DNA of 64,000 nucleotides from Verrucomicrobiales bacterium (GTDB lineage Bacteria > Verrucomicrobiota > Verrucomicrobiia > Verrucomicrobiales > DEV007). The DNA lies in assembly GCA_029213065.1 (NCBI GenBank), contig JARGPH010000001.1:1-64000 (forward strand), read 5' to 3'. Positions 43,942 through 53,437 of this stretch are shown piece after piece (the stretch's first letter is position 1; each line of letters starts with the position of its first letter). Under the pieces are notes generated by a model. The model saw nothing but the letters and a program-made list of their open reading frames with translations. It had not been told where the DNA came from and did not search any database. Made by a program: the position numbers and the translations under genes.

Positions 43942-46431
43942 TTAAGGCGCAGCGGCTTCTTTCTTCGCCTCAAGCCGAAGCTGTTCGAGACGGGAAAGCG
44001 GCTTTTCCTTCTTTTCAACTTTTGCGACAACCTTGGGCTTGGCCTCGGCAGGTGCGGCTTTAACCTCTTTGGGCTTCGGGTCGACACGGAAGACGCCTCC
44101 CATCCCGACGCGTTGTGAGATAGGCTCGCCATCCTTCATCACCACTACGGTGCAGAAGAGATTTTTGTGCTGCCCAACAGGCGTTTTTTCGGTTGTTGCC
44201 ACCGGAAAATCGAGATTCTCGAGTCCCTTCTTAAGCTTCAGGACAGAAGTGGTCGAATGCGCCGGAAGGCCGAAAATCTGAACGTCCGCCTCGCCGTCAA
44301 AATCGCGCAGGTGCTCGACATCAGCGACGATAGAGGATGTTTCACCCTGCTTCGCAGTAGCCATACTGAGCTTCATGCCGACAAACGGCTCCTCGACGGT
44401 GAGCTTAATAAAGGGAGAAGCGGTCATCGTCACTCCAGTGGGTCCTGATGACTCAGCGAGAACATTGACATTCCACGTATTGAGAGCCGCGGTGGCATTG
44501 GCATTCACCTCATATTCGAGTTCGGTGTCCTTCTCGTTAAAGGTCATCGTCGCCGGCGTGGTAATGCCGGGTGGCTTCCAGAGGAAGCGAACCGTGATCT
44601 TTTTGTCGTATCCATCTTTACGATGAGCGCGCACTTTGAGCTTCATTGTCCCATTTCGGACAATGGGGACCTTGGGCTGATCGATCGTCACCGAGTAGGG
44701 AATCTCTTCGACCACCGCAATGGGAAGCTGGTCAACATACCGAGTGTAATACTCGACCCCGTTCTGCGGGCCGCGAACAAAATCGAGAGGCTGCACGAAG
44801 GTTCCCGAAACCGGATTTTCCGTATCGACGGTCTTTGCATTGAGCGTGTACATCCCGCCTGCAATCGGCGCATCGGGAGCCGCTTTCAGCAAAATCGGGA
44901 ACTGGCTGACTGATTTATCGATCGTTCCGGCCTCCCAGGTCACGCCTTTGGGAAGCGCCGGCAACTCAAATACCAAATCACCGGACACCCCTTTGCGAGC
45001 GGTGTTCACTGTCATCGCGTAGTAACCGCCGCGCGGCACATTGAACTGCTTCCGATACTGGAGATTGCGTCGCAACATTTCCGGCATCGTCACCGTGATC
45101 GAGGGCACGGATTTCTCGGGCTCGATTCGATAAACAAAATCGGCACCGCCACGCGAAAGCATGTCTTTAACCCGGACAAAATACTCACCGTCAGCAGCGC
45201 ACTTGAAATCAACCCGACTGTCCTTGGTTCCATCCGCATCGTCACTGCTGCCAAGTGATTTCATCTTCGCATCGTAGATCGTAAGCACGGGATCAACCGG
45301 TGAACCGATCCGATTGGCATAAACCTGAAAGCGGAAATTTTCCCCTTTCTTAGCAGTGAACATAAAATAATCCTCGTCCCCTTCGGTCTCGAGAATCCCG
45401 TTCATCGCCACAGGAACGGCACCAACAGCGGTCGCTTCTTTGTAGGAATTATTGGGCTCTACTTCGAGCGCGTTTGCGAACTCGCTGATTCGAACCAGAT
45501 TCGGTGATGGCGGGAACAATCCCTCATGAGCGGCAAAAATGCCGTGATCCATCACATCCGCTTTTGGAGGAAGCTTTTCCTTCACCTTATAAGTGCCCTT
45601 CTTGTCTCCAATGAGAGTAAACTCCTGCTCCTCGCCCGCCTTTCCGCCGGCAGGGTAAATGGCAGTGGGCCGCGGAAAGGTTCCGATATGAGCACGGTAG
45701 CGACCGCGCCCCTGGTAGGCCGAATCCCTGACTTCAACAATGTATTCACCGTCCTCGGGCACGATCACGGAAAGAACCGATTCCTGCTTCAAGAGAGCGG
45801 AACCATCAGCGGAAGCGAGCTCGAAGCGATCTTTGTCCAAAATCGAAACGAAGGGATCAATCGCGATATTATTCGTAATATTGTTAATGCGCAGCCCCTC
45901 GATCTCAACCGAGATACGCTGACCCTTTTTAGCTGAAACGAGATAATAGTCTGTTTCCTCCGGCTTAGCCTCGGCCTCAACCGTTACATTCAGATCGATC
46001 TTCTGAGGAGCCTCAAAATCATCATTCGGCTCAACTTCATCCACGTTGGGGAACTGAGATACCCAGAAGTTCCGGGCGTAACTGATCCCGCTCTTGCAGC
46101 GGATCCGAACGTGATGCTCTCCGATTCGACAATCAGGAGCAATTACCAGAGTTGCCTCCACCTTCTTCGCATCAACTACTTTCAGATCCTTCGCGGTGAT
46201 TCCTTCATAATGAAAAAGGATCTCCTCTGCGTCAGCCAGCTGACTACCCAGAAAGGTAACACGGACCTCAGAGCCGCGCTGTCCTCCGCGAGGAAGAGTC
46301 GAGCTCAGGTTAGGCGAAGCGGCGAAGGCTCCCGATGCCGATACAAGAAGTGCCGCCAGCCCAAAAGCTGCCAGCACCTGCTTGATCCATACCGAAGAAC
46401 CCGCACCCTGATGAGTCAGAACACGTTTCAT
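43942..46431 (-). CDS. Exported PPC-domain repeat protein
   Basis: This 829-residue protein has a signal peptide (about 16-38, ending GAFAAS). An IPT/TIG-like N-terminal module (about 40-115: LPRGGQRGSEVRVTFLGSQL) comes next. At least two pre-peptidase C-terminal (PPC) modules follow (about 130-260 and 320-430), recognised by EPNDDFE, DYYLVSAKKGQRISVEIEG, EVEPNNSYKEATAVG and DYFMFTAKKGENFRFQV. The second half is Ig-like and the last 45 residues are Lys/Ala/Glu-rich. PPC modules are binding domains. It lies between the DUF1501 and PSD1 genes and probably acts at the cell surface with them. Confidence 0.85.
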   Translation of the reverse strand: MKRVLTHQGAGSSVWIKQVLAAFGLAALLVSASGAFAASPNLSSTLPRGGQRGSEVRVTFLGSQLADAEEILFHYEGITAKDLKVVDAKKVEATLVIAPDCRIGEHHVRIRCKSGISYARNFWVSQFPNVDEVEPNDDFEAPQKIDLNVTVEAEAKPEETDYYLVSAKKGQRISVEIEGLRINNITNNIAIDPFVSILDKDRFELASADGSALLKQESVLSVIVPEDGEYIVEVRDSAYQGRGRYRAHIGTFPRPTAIYPAGGKAGEEQEFTLIGDKKGTYKVKEKLPPKADVMDHGIFAAHEGLFPPSPNLVRISEFANALEVEPNNSYKEATAVGAVPVAMNGILETEGDEDYFMFTAKKGENFRFQVYANRIGSPVDPVLTIYDAKMKSLGSSDDADGTKDSRVDFKCAADGEYFVRVKDMLSRGGADFVYRIEPEKSVPSITVTMPEMLRRNLQYRKQFNVPRGGYYAMTVNTARKGVSGDLVFELPALPKGVTWEAGTIDKSVSQFPILLKAAPDAPIAGGMYTLNAKTVDTENPVSGTFVQPLDFVRGPQNGVEYYTRYVDQLPIAVVEEIPYSVTIDQPKVPIVRNGTMKLKVRAHRKDGYDKKITVRFLWKPPGITTPATMTFNEKDTELEYEVNANATAALNTWNVNVLAESSGPTGVTMTASPFIKLTVEEPFVGMKLSMATAKQGETSSIVADVEHLRDFDGEADVQIFGLPAHSTTSVLKLKKGLENLDFPVATTEKTPVGQHKNLFCTVVVMKDGEPISQRVGMGGVFRVDPKPKEVKAAPAEAKPKVVAKVEKKEKPLSRLEQLRLEAKKEAAAP

Positions 46432-46457
46432 GATGGGGATAAAAGAAAGAAGTAAAA

Positions 46458-47792
46458 TTAAGCGGACGCCTTATCAATGATTGCATCGATAACGCTGCCG
46501 CCATCAACGATTTCCATAGGACGCGGCCCGGGAGCGATAAGCTCCTTATCGGCATTAATACCGAGCTGGGCGTATACTGTCTTGGCGAACGACTGAACGT
46601 CGACAGGATTCTGATCCGGCTCAGCGCCGAGAGAATCAGACGTTCCGTAAGCCATTCCACGCTTGATCCCGCCACCTGCAAGCATTGTGGAGAAAACGCG
46701 CGGCCAGTGATCACGGCCATCGGTCTTGTTGATCTTGGGTGTCCGACCGAATTCGGAGGAAACCATCACCAAAGTGGAATCAAGCAAACCGCGCTCGTCG
46801 AGATCGGTGAGCAAAGTGGCAAGAGCCTTGTCAAAATCAGGGACCTGACGGGCAATGCTGTCCTTGATCTTATCATGAGCATCCCACGAACCATAAGTCA
46901 TTGTGACAAGACGCACCCCGGACTCAACGAGTCGGCGGGAAAGAAGCATCCGCATTCCGGCAGTGTTTTTGCCGTAGCGATCTTTCATCTTGTCGTCCTC
47001 TTTCGTGAGGTCGAACGCATCGCGCGCTTCAGCGGAACCAACGAGGCTGTAGGCCTTCTCGTAGAAAGAATCCATCGCATCGATCGAATCAGCTTTCTCC
47101 ATATTGCGGAAATGGCTGTCGACGGCCTCGAGCATGGTGCGTCGGCGATCAAAACGGGCCATATCAACGCCACCTGGAAGCGTCAAATCACGAACCTTGA
47201 ATGCTTTATCCGATGCCGGGTCACTGCCAACGGAGAACGCACCATACATCGAACTCAAGTATCCGGTTCCGGCGTACTCATTTGGAACGTTCGGAACACA
47301 AACGTAAGGAGGAAGATTTTTCCGTGGTCCGAACTCGTGTGAAATCACTGATCCGAAACTCGGGAAATTAATCGCCGGGCTGGGGCGATAGCCGGTAAAC
47401 ATGTTGTGCGTCCCGCGCTCGTGAGCGGCCTCACCGTGGGTCATCGAACGAATCACCGTCATCTTGTCGGCAACCTTCGCGAGGTTTTTCATGTTCTCGC
47501 TGAACTGAATGCCGTCGACATTGGTGTTAATCGCCTTGAACGGACCGCGATACTCAGAAGGCGCATAGGGCTTGGGATCAAACGTCTCCTGATGTGCCAT
47601 ACCACCGGGAAGGTAAATATGAATCAGAGACTTGGCGACACCCTCCTTCGATTCGTAGAACTTGGCCTGACCACGCGCCTGCACTTTAAGCATCTCCGGC
47701 AGAGAAAGCCCGATGCCAGCGGCAAAACCGACCTGCATGAAATCCCGTCGATTCGCGAGTCCTGAGTTAAAGAAGTTTGAGCATCCGTTCAT
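46458..47792 (-). CDS. Tat-exported DUF1501 protein
   Basis: This 444-residue protein starts with a twin-arginine signal (ANRRDFMQVGFAAGIGLSL, about 13-31). The DUF1501 domain fills the rest, with an alkaline-phosphatase/sulfatase-superfamily-like fold signalled by IHIYLPGGMAHQETFDPK, MTHGEAAHERGTHNMFTGY and MVSSEFGRTPKINKTDGRDHWPRVFSTML. The His and Asp clusters probably hold metal ions. No substrate is known for the family. It is the first gene of the operon, and DUF1501 and PSD1 genes are regularly adjacent in this phylum. Confidence 0.9.
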   Translation of the reverse strand: MNGCSNFFNSGLANRRDFMQVGFAAGIGLSLPEMLKVQARGQAKFYESKEGVAKSLIHIYLPGGMAHQETFDPKPYAPSEYRGPFKAINTNVDGIQFSENMKNLAKVADKMTVIRSMTHGEAAHERGTHNMFTGYRPSPAINFPSFGSVISHEFGPRKNLPPYVCVPNVPNEYAGTGYLSSMYGAFSVGSDPASDKAFKVRDLTLPGGVDMARFDRRRTMLEAVDSHFRNMEKADSIDAMDSFYEKAYSLVGSAEARDAFDLTKEDDKMKDRYGKNTAGMRMLLSRRLVESGVRLVTMTYGSWDAHDKIKDSIARQVPDFDKALATLLTDLDERGLLDSTLVMVSSEFGRTPKINKTDGRDHWPRVFSTMLAGGGIKRGMAYGTSDSLGAEPDQNPVDVQSFAKTVYAQLGINADKELIAPGPRPMEIVDGGSVIDAIIDKASA

Positions 47793-48061
47793 AATGTTGG
47801 AAGGGTTAATTGAGGTTTAAGCAATATCTTACAGAAAGCTCCAGCCCTCCATTCTCAAGGGGCGTCTTTACGTAGAGAAGCGCATTCCAGCAGGGCTACT
47901 CCCCCCATAAGGGCCAATTCGAAACGCGCGTTCTCGCCATGGATTTGAGAGAGACATTGCAAGGCGAATGTCGTATAGTTACGAGCCGTTGCAACCCAAA
48001 TGGATCTCCGCGTCGCGCGAGCGAACGGAGCCCCAAAGCCCCCTCCGGCCCCTAATTACCT

Positions 48062-51000
48062 ATGAAGACTTCCTATCATACGCTGCTGATTCTCACCGTT
48101 TTGACCTGCTCCCCGCATCTCAAGGGAGCTGATGAAGCCAAGAAAGTCACCTTCGTTGATGATGTTCTTCCCATCCTCGAAAATAAGTGCGTCAACTGCC
48201 ACAACCCCGATGAATCAAAGGGCGGCCTCGACCTCTCCTCGTTTTCAGCAACTCTCAGTGGCGGCTCAGGCGGAGACATCGTTGTTTCACAAGACCCCAA
48301 CTCTTCCCGAATCTATACGCTGACGGCCCACAAAGAGGAACCCTTCATGCCGCCCAAAGGGACCGCCGCTACGGAGAAAGAGCTCAAAGTGATCGCCGAC
48401 TGGGTAGCAGGTGGACTTCTTGAGACCAAATCCAGTAAAGCGCGGAAATCAGACAAACCGAAGGTCGATCTCAACTCGATCACCTCAACCGGAAAACCCG
48501 AAGGCCCTCCCGCGATGCCGGAGCACCTTATCCTGCAACCGGAAGTCGTCGCCCCCCGCCCCAATGCGGTTCCGGCAATGTCACACAGCCCCTGGGCTCC
48601 CATCGTAGCCGTCGCCGGTCAGAAGCAGATTTTGCTCTACCATTCAGAGGATTTCGATTTGCTCGGCGTCCTCCCCTACCCTGAAGGATTCCCGCAAACA
48701 CTCAATTTCAGCCCCAACGGAGCCTATCTCTCATGCGGAGGTGGCAGAGCAGGTAAATCAGGAAACGTGGTCGCCTGGGACCTTAAAACGGGTGAACGGA
48801 TCATCGAAGTCGGAAAAGAATATGACATTGTTCTCGGAGCTGATGTTTCGCCCGACCTTAAAACCGCCATCATGGGTGGCCCCGGTCGCAATATCAAATT
48901 GTGGGACACCGTTGCCGGAGAGCAACTTAACAGCATCAAGAAGCACTCTGACTGGATGCTGACCGCCGGATACAGCCCCGATGGAGTCATTTTCGCCACC
49001 GGGGGCCGCAACGGTGGCCTTTATGTTTGGGAAGCCGCTACCGGTTACGAGTTCTACACTCTCAAAGGTCACACCCTGGGTGTCACCGACCTCGCGTGGC
49101 GTCCCGATGGAAACGTCCTCGCCTCATGCAGTGAGGACGGACAAGTTATGCTCTGGGAGATGAACGAGGGCAAACAGATCAAGAAGTGGGAAGCTCATAA
49201 AGGAGGCATCCTCGCTATCGCCTATGCCCCCAACGGAAACATCGCCACGGTGGGACGCGATAAAACCGCGAAAGTCTGGCAGGGCGACGGGAAAGCGATC
49301 CGCACGATCAATGCTTCAGACGACATCGTCCTCAGCGTAGCCTTCAGCCACGACAGCAAGCGCGTTTTCACCGGAGACTGGCACGGCAACATCAAGGTTT
49401 GGGACGCGGAAACCGGAGCCGAGATCGCCACGATCGACCCCAACCCTCCCACGATCGACGTTCAACTCTCATACTCCGAGAAACGACTCACGGAGTTGAC
49501 GACTTCACTTCCGAAGATGGAGGAAGGCGTCAAGGCGATTTCCACAGAACTGGCGAAAGCCCGCGAGAAGGAAGCCGCTGCCAACAAAGCGCTTGGCGAG
49601 ATCACAACTGCTTTCAACGCCCACAAAGCATCTGTCACGAAACTGGACGCACAGATCAAGGCACTCACTCCTCAAGTTGAACAGGCAACCAAGGATGTCG
49701 CAGCGAAAAATGCCGCAGTGAAGACGACTGCGGATGCCCTGAACGCCGCCACCGCCGCTGTCAAAGCGCCGCAGGACCTTGTTACGAAGCTCACCGGCGA
49801 GTTGAAAGCGAAAGAAGCCGCCCTTCTGACCGCTACCAATGAACTCAATGCCGCCAAGGTGGAAGCCGCCAAGCCGGCTCTCGATGAGGCGCAGAAGAAG
49901 CAACATGACGCTCTTGCCACCTCTCAGGCCAATGCCGCGAAAGCCAAACAGGGAGCAGACGCAGCGCTCGCAGCGAAAACCAAAGAAGTCGCCGGGATTA
50001 ACACTCAGGTTCAGGCCGCCACCAAAGCCGCCGCTGACGCAAAAGCTCAACTCGACAATACGAATAAGGCCATCGCTTCCGCCCAGGGAGCGCTGAACAC
50101 AGCGAAAGCAGCCCGTGAGCAGGCGGACGCCGCACTCGTTGAAGCCTCGAAAGATGGTAAGACGCCGCCGATGAACCTCGTTGACGCTCAACTGGCAGCG
50201 GCCGCAAAAGAGCGCGAAGTTCAGGGAGCCCTCCAGACCTCTCAGAATTCCCTCGCCGCCGTTCAGGCCAATCAGAAAAAAGCCGCTGACATTCAGGCTC
50301 AAATCGGAGCGAAACTCGCCGCCGCAAACGCAGCCCTCAGCACCCTGAAACAGGACCAGACAAATAAGACCACAGAACTCGCCAAGGCAGACGCGGCGCT
50401 TAAGCCTCTTCGCGATGCCGCTGCCGCCGGGGCGGCACGAGTCGCTCAAGCGAAAACCAATCTGACCGCGAAAACGACCGCTTTTCAGCAAAGTGAGAAA
50501 GGACGCAACGATCACAAGGTCGCGCTCGACAAGGCAAACGCCTCACTGGCTGCCGCAGTGGCGAAAACCAACACCTTGAAAACGAAGCTCGCAGCGGAAC
50601 AGGCCGCAGCCAAAGCCGCCACCGATAGTCTCGCCGCGAAACAAAAGCAGCTCGCCGATTCGAAAACGCAGCTCGCCGCAGCCACTGCCGAGATGAAGAA
50701 ATCGGAAGCAGCCGTTGCCGCCTCCACGAAAACCCGTGACGGAGCGAAAGCCGCTGTCGCAGCAGTGATCAAGAAAGAGGCAGACACGAAGAAGTCCATC
50801 GAACTCGCCAAAGCCGAACTCGAGAACACTAAGTTTCTCAAACAGAAGTGGCAGGCAGCGGCTATCAATCTCACCGCCCGCAAAGAGAGCGAGAACCTCG
50901 ATGACATGAAATTCGATCTCGAGGACATGAAGGAGGGTGAGGTTGTTGCCAAGAAGGAAGTAAGCGAGGCCACAAAAGCACGGACCGAAGCGGAATCGAC

Positions 51001-51577
51001 CCTCGCCTCAGCGCAAAAGACTGTCGTTGACGGAACGATGCAGCTGAAAGAAAAATCCTCCAGCGTTCTCGAGCGGGCCCTCAAGCTCGTCGCAAGCCGG
51101 GCCGTGGCGGAACTTCGTGAGGAAGCCATTCAAAAGCAGCCTTCACAGGATTCCCTGACTCTGGCATCCAGCACCACGATCGAACCAGCCTTCAAGGACA
51201 CCGTTGAAGATGGAATGGTCGAAGAAGAGGAGAAAATTGAAATCGTCGCTGCGCAGACCCTCTCCTACAAGACTCCCGACGAGATCAACGCCGAGGTCGA
51301 CAATCTCAAACAGAGGCTCATCGAATTGGAGCAGTTTCTTGCAACGACTTATCAGGAGGCTGACAAAACCAAAACGACTGTCGATATGGCATCGAAAGTC
51401 GCTCGCGAAACGCCAAAGCTGATCGCAGAGCGCACCGAAGCCGAAAAGCAGGCAGCGAAAGAGCTCGCTGATGCCGAAGCCGAGCGCAAGCGTCAGGAGC
51501 AAGTTCTCGCCGAACAGGCCAAAAAGATCGAAGAGCTCAAGAAGAAGTATCTCGCTACCCTTCCGAAGCGGGATTGA
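48062..51577 (+). CDS. Exported cytochrome-WD40-coiled-coil protein
   Basis: This 1171-residue protein has a signal peptide (about 1-23). A cytochrome-type domain with C43-V-N-C46-H47 (about 30-120) and a Pro-rich linker follow. A WD40 propeller runs from about 165 to 460, with repeated units such as GHTLGVTDLAWRPDGNVLASCSEDGQVMLWEM. A very long Ala/Lys/Glu-rich coiled coil (about 470-1170) completes it. In the coiled coil, segments rich in AAKAA-type heptads resemble TolA-like envelope spanners. It diverges from the DUF1501-PPC-PSD1 operon across 269 bp (47793-48061) in which no convincing promoter hexamers were seen. It probably acts in the periplasm with those proteins; function unknown. 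Confidence 0.9.
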   Translation: MKTSYHTLLILTVLTCSPHLKGADEAKKVTFVDDVLPILENKCVNCHNPDESKGGLDLSSFSATLSGGSGGDIVVSQDPNSSRIYTLTAHKEEPFMPPKGTAATEKELKVIADWVAGGLLETKSSKARKSDKPKVDLNSITSTGKPEGPPAMPEHLILQPEVVAPRPNAVPAMSHSPWAPIVAVAGQKQILLYHSEDFDLLGVLPYPEGFPQTLNFSPNGAYLSCGGGRAGKSGNVVAWDLKTGERIIEVGKEYDIVLGADVSPDLKTAIMGGPGRNIKLWDTVAGEQLNSIKKHSDWMLTAGYSPDGVIFATGGRNGGLYVWEAATGYEFYTLKGHTLGVTDLAWRPDGNVLASCSEDGQVMLWEMNEGKQIKKWEAHKGGILAIAYAPNGNIATVGRDKTAKVWQGDGKAIRTINASDDIVLSVAFSHDSKRVFTGDWHGNIKVWDAETGAEIATIDPNPPTIDVQLSYSEKRLTELTTSLPKMEEGVKAISTELAKAREKEAAANKALGEITTAFNAHKASVTKLDAQIKALTPQVEQATKDVAAKNAAVKTTADALNAATAAVKAPQDLVTKLTGELKAKEAALLTATNELNAAKVEAAKPALDEAQKKQHDALATSQANAAKAKQGADAALAAKTKEVAGINTQVQAATKAAADAKAQLDNTNKAIASAQGALNTAKAAREQADAALVEASKDGKTPPMNLVDAQLAAAAKEREVQGALQTSQNSLAAVQANQKKAADIQAQIGAKLAAANAALSTLKQDQTNKTTELAKADAALKPLRDAAAAGAARVAQAKTNLTAKTTAFQQSEKGRNDHKVALDKANASLAAAVAKTNTLKTKLAAEQAAAKAATDSLAAKQKQLADSKTQLAAATAEMKKSEAAVAASTKTRDGAKAAVAAVIKKEADTKKSIELAKAELENTKFLKQKWQAAAINLTARKESENLDDMKFDLEDMKEGEVVAKKEVSEATKARTEAESTLASAQKTVVDGTMQLKEKSSSVLERALKLVASRAVAELREEAIQKQPSQDSLTLASSTTIEPAFKDTVEDGMVEEEEKIEIVAAQTLSYKTPDEINAEVDNLKQRLIELEQFLATTYQEADKTKTTVDMASKVARETPKLIAERTEAEKQAAKELADAEAERKRQEQVLAEQAKKIEELKKKYLATLPKRD

Positions 51578-51618
51578 TATCAGCGAACAACGAAGCAGCC
51601 GCAAAACACTGCCAGCCC

Positions 51619-51855
51619 CGTTCCCGGGAACGCGGCTGCAGAATTTCTCGACGTAGCCGCGCTTGCCAAAGCGTGGCCGAATCACTACTCAATCCCAAAC
51701 AACTCCAGCTCGTAGCCGGCAACTTCTTCAGACGTAGCACCACGTTCTTGGGAACGCGGCTACAGACGCTCTCGACGTAGCCGCGCTTGCCAGAGCGTGG
51801 CCGACTCGCTACTCAATCCCGAGAAGCTTCAACTGGTAGCCGGCAACATCCTCAG
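51619..51855. repeat. Imperfect tandem repeat of 113 bp with 124-bp period, containing palindromes
   Basis: Units 51619-51731 and 51743-51855 align without gaps at a period of 124 bp and are largely identical. Each holds an inverted repeat: CGCGGCTAC/GTAGCCGCG in the second unit and a slightly imperfect copy in the first. Each also has the core GTTCCCGGGAAC (unit 1) or GTTCTTGGGAAC (unit 2). The second unit overlaps the last 15 codons plus stop of the TPR gene, and the first carries a matching but detached coding tail. This could be a REP-like element or the scar of a duplication. Confidence 0.85.
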
Positions 51856-53200
51856 GCGAGGTGTCGGGCATATAAATCGTCGCATCAATGACACGGCGCT
51901 CACCGGGAAGCAAGGGGGGCTGCACATTGTTCACCGCACCGATTTCACCCGCTTTGATACGGCTGCTGAAATGTTTCGTGATGCTGTTGTACCCCAGAGG
52001 GATCGCTTCTCCATCCTCCCCGGTCACCGAGGTCTGAAATTTCAGCAGTTCAATTTGCCGTTTCCCCGTATTCTCAAGAGTGAGGACGAGCTTGAGCTGG
52101 GCCATCCCCTCATCACCCAGGGTCCCCTTCGATCGCAAAGCATTCCGCTCGCGCAACTCAAAGCCGTAGTCCGGCGGCAGCGCCACACCCGATCCTTTGA
52201 GTTCCAACAATTTTCCCGGCTCGGCCTCGCCCGGAAACGGTCTGTGATCGAAGAGCTTCATCGTGAGTCTGGCTTCCACGATATCCGGAGCCGACTCAGG
52301 CTTAAAAATAAGAACACGGAAGGGAATACTGTCACCGGCGACGACCGCGGACCGGTGAGAGGCGAGAATATCGAATTCGTGTTCAGCAAAGACTGTTTCA
52401 TCCCCGCCGAGCAACTCCAGCTTTGCCCGCATTTCGCTGATCGTGGCCGGTCCCGTCACGATTGTTGCGAGCAGTTCATAGCTGTATTTTCCATCGTATC
52501 GAGTCAGGACTGATGAGCGCGCATCAAAGGAAAACTCATCGCCGACTTCAGCGAGAGGAAATTCAACAGGGATCGCGACCGGTCCCGTCACCACCGCTTT
52601 AACCCCCTCTTCTTTGACCGGCTTCTCTTTGGGAGCCTTGATCACTTCTTTCGGAGGGGGCGTCGACTCCTTTCCCGGAGCGAGAAAGAAATAAAGCCCG
52701 CCAATCGCAAACACGATCACCACAGCGATCAAAACAGGCTTCGATCCTCCGGGGGAACGCGCGAATTCATCAGCGAGTTTCTCCAGTTCCGTCAGCTCCC
52801 GAACCGCCTCCGCATGCGAAGCATCCCGTTTGAGGCATTGCCTGAAATACGTCTCAGCGGTCCTCCGGTCGGAATCAGCACGACCTTCCTTGAACTGCCG
52901 GGCGTGCGCCTTTCCTAAAACGAAACCCAACTCATTGTCATGAGGCAGAATCACATAGGCCTGATCCAATTCGGTAATGGCATCATCCCAGTTCCCGTGC
53001 TCAAAAAAGAGCAACCCCCGGGCGCGATGATCTTCCGCCTCGCGAACGAGCTGGTCGTAGGCTTCTCCATCAAGCCCGTATTTCTCAGCGAGGGAACGAA
53101 GCGACTCTGAATCAAGCTCCGCATCAACCGTCTCCCGCTGTTCAAGAATCTTCTCGAGAAATCTCTCGAGCGCACCGGGATCAGAAGACGAAAAGCTCAT
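51809..53200 (-). CDS. Membrane protein with TPR-like N-terminus
   Basis: This 463-residue protein has an acidic, helical cytoplasmic part (about 1-155) with TPR-like hairpins (RARGLLFFEHGNWDDAITELDQAYVILP). A single membrane helix (about 165-180: PVLIAVVIVFAIGGLYFFL) and a Pro/Lys linker follow, then a beta-rich outer region (about 215-463) resembling two Ig-like sandwiches. The gene ends in the repeat at 51743-51855. It lies 28 bp after the small membrane protein gene on the same strand. I do not recognise the family; a binding or assembly role is the most that can be inferred. Confidence 0.8.
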   Translation of the reverse strand: MSFSSSDPGALERFLEKILEQRETVDAELDSESLRSLAEKYGLDGEAYDQLVREAEDHRARGLLFFEHGNWDDAITELDQAYVILPHDNELGFVLGKAHARQFKEGRADSDRRTAETYFRQCLKRDASHAEAVRELTELEKLADEFARSPGGSKPVLIAVVIVFAIGGLYFFLAPGKESTPPPKEVIKAPKEKPVKEEGVKAVVTGPVAIPVEFPLAEVGDEFSFDARSSVLTRYDGKYSYELLATIVTGPATISEMRAKLELLGGDETVFAEHEFDILASHRSAVVAGDSIPFRVLIFKPESAPDIVEARLTMKLFDHRPFPGEAEPGKLLELKGSGVALPPDYGFELRERNALRSKGTLGDEGMAQLKLVLTLENTGKRQIELLKFQTSVTGEDGEAIPLGYNSITKHFSSRIKAGEIGAVNNVQPPLLPGERRVIDATIYMPDTSPEDVAGYQLKLLGIE

Positions 53201-53227
53201 GGTAAAAAAACGAAGTCAGTCAGAATT

Positions 53228-53437
53228 CTATTCGAACTTTCCTGAACTAACTTTCCGCCAAGTTAGCAAAAATATAAGAAGAATCATCAAAGAAGGAATC
53301 GCGAAATCCAGCGTTGCCCCAAACCCCTCTTCTTCAATCGCTTCCAACTCAGGAGAAAAGAGCGCAATCCCTATGCCAAATACCAGGACAACACATCCGG
53401 CATAGAAAAGCGCCCACCCGAGAAGCTCCTTCTTCAC
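53228..53437 (-). CDS. Small two-helix membrane protein
   Basis: This 69-residue protein starts at a GTG that overlaps the sulfatase stop by 4 bp (GTGA), a common coupling arrangement. Two hydrophobic helices (about 6-28 and 44-61) flank an acidic loop (SPELEAIEEEGFG). The length, hydrophobic pattern and overlap support a real gene. No family is recognised. It may accompany the sulfatase or the TPR membrane protein. Confidence 0.6.
   Translation of the reverse strand: MKKELLGWALFYAGCVVLVFGIGIALFSPELEAIEEEGFGATLDFAIPSLMILLIFLLTWRKVSSGKFE

Noticed and set aside
49505-50515. 336-codon open frame opposite the coiled-coil gene
   Set aside because: It is a shadow of Ala/Lys-rich codons; the translation is Gly/Arg/Leu/Phe-rich with no domain and no start context.
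51797-52513. 238-codon open frame opposite the TPR gene and repeat
   Set aside because: Shadow frame: it begins in the repeat, has no domain, and opposes a better-supported gene.
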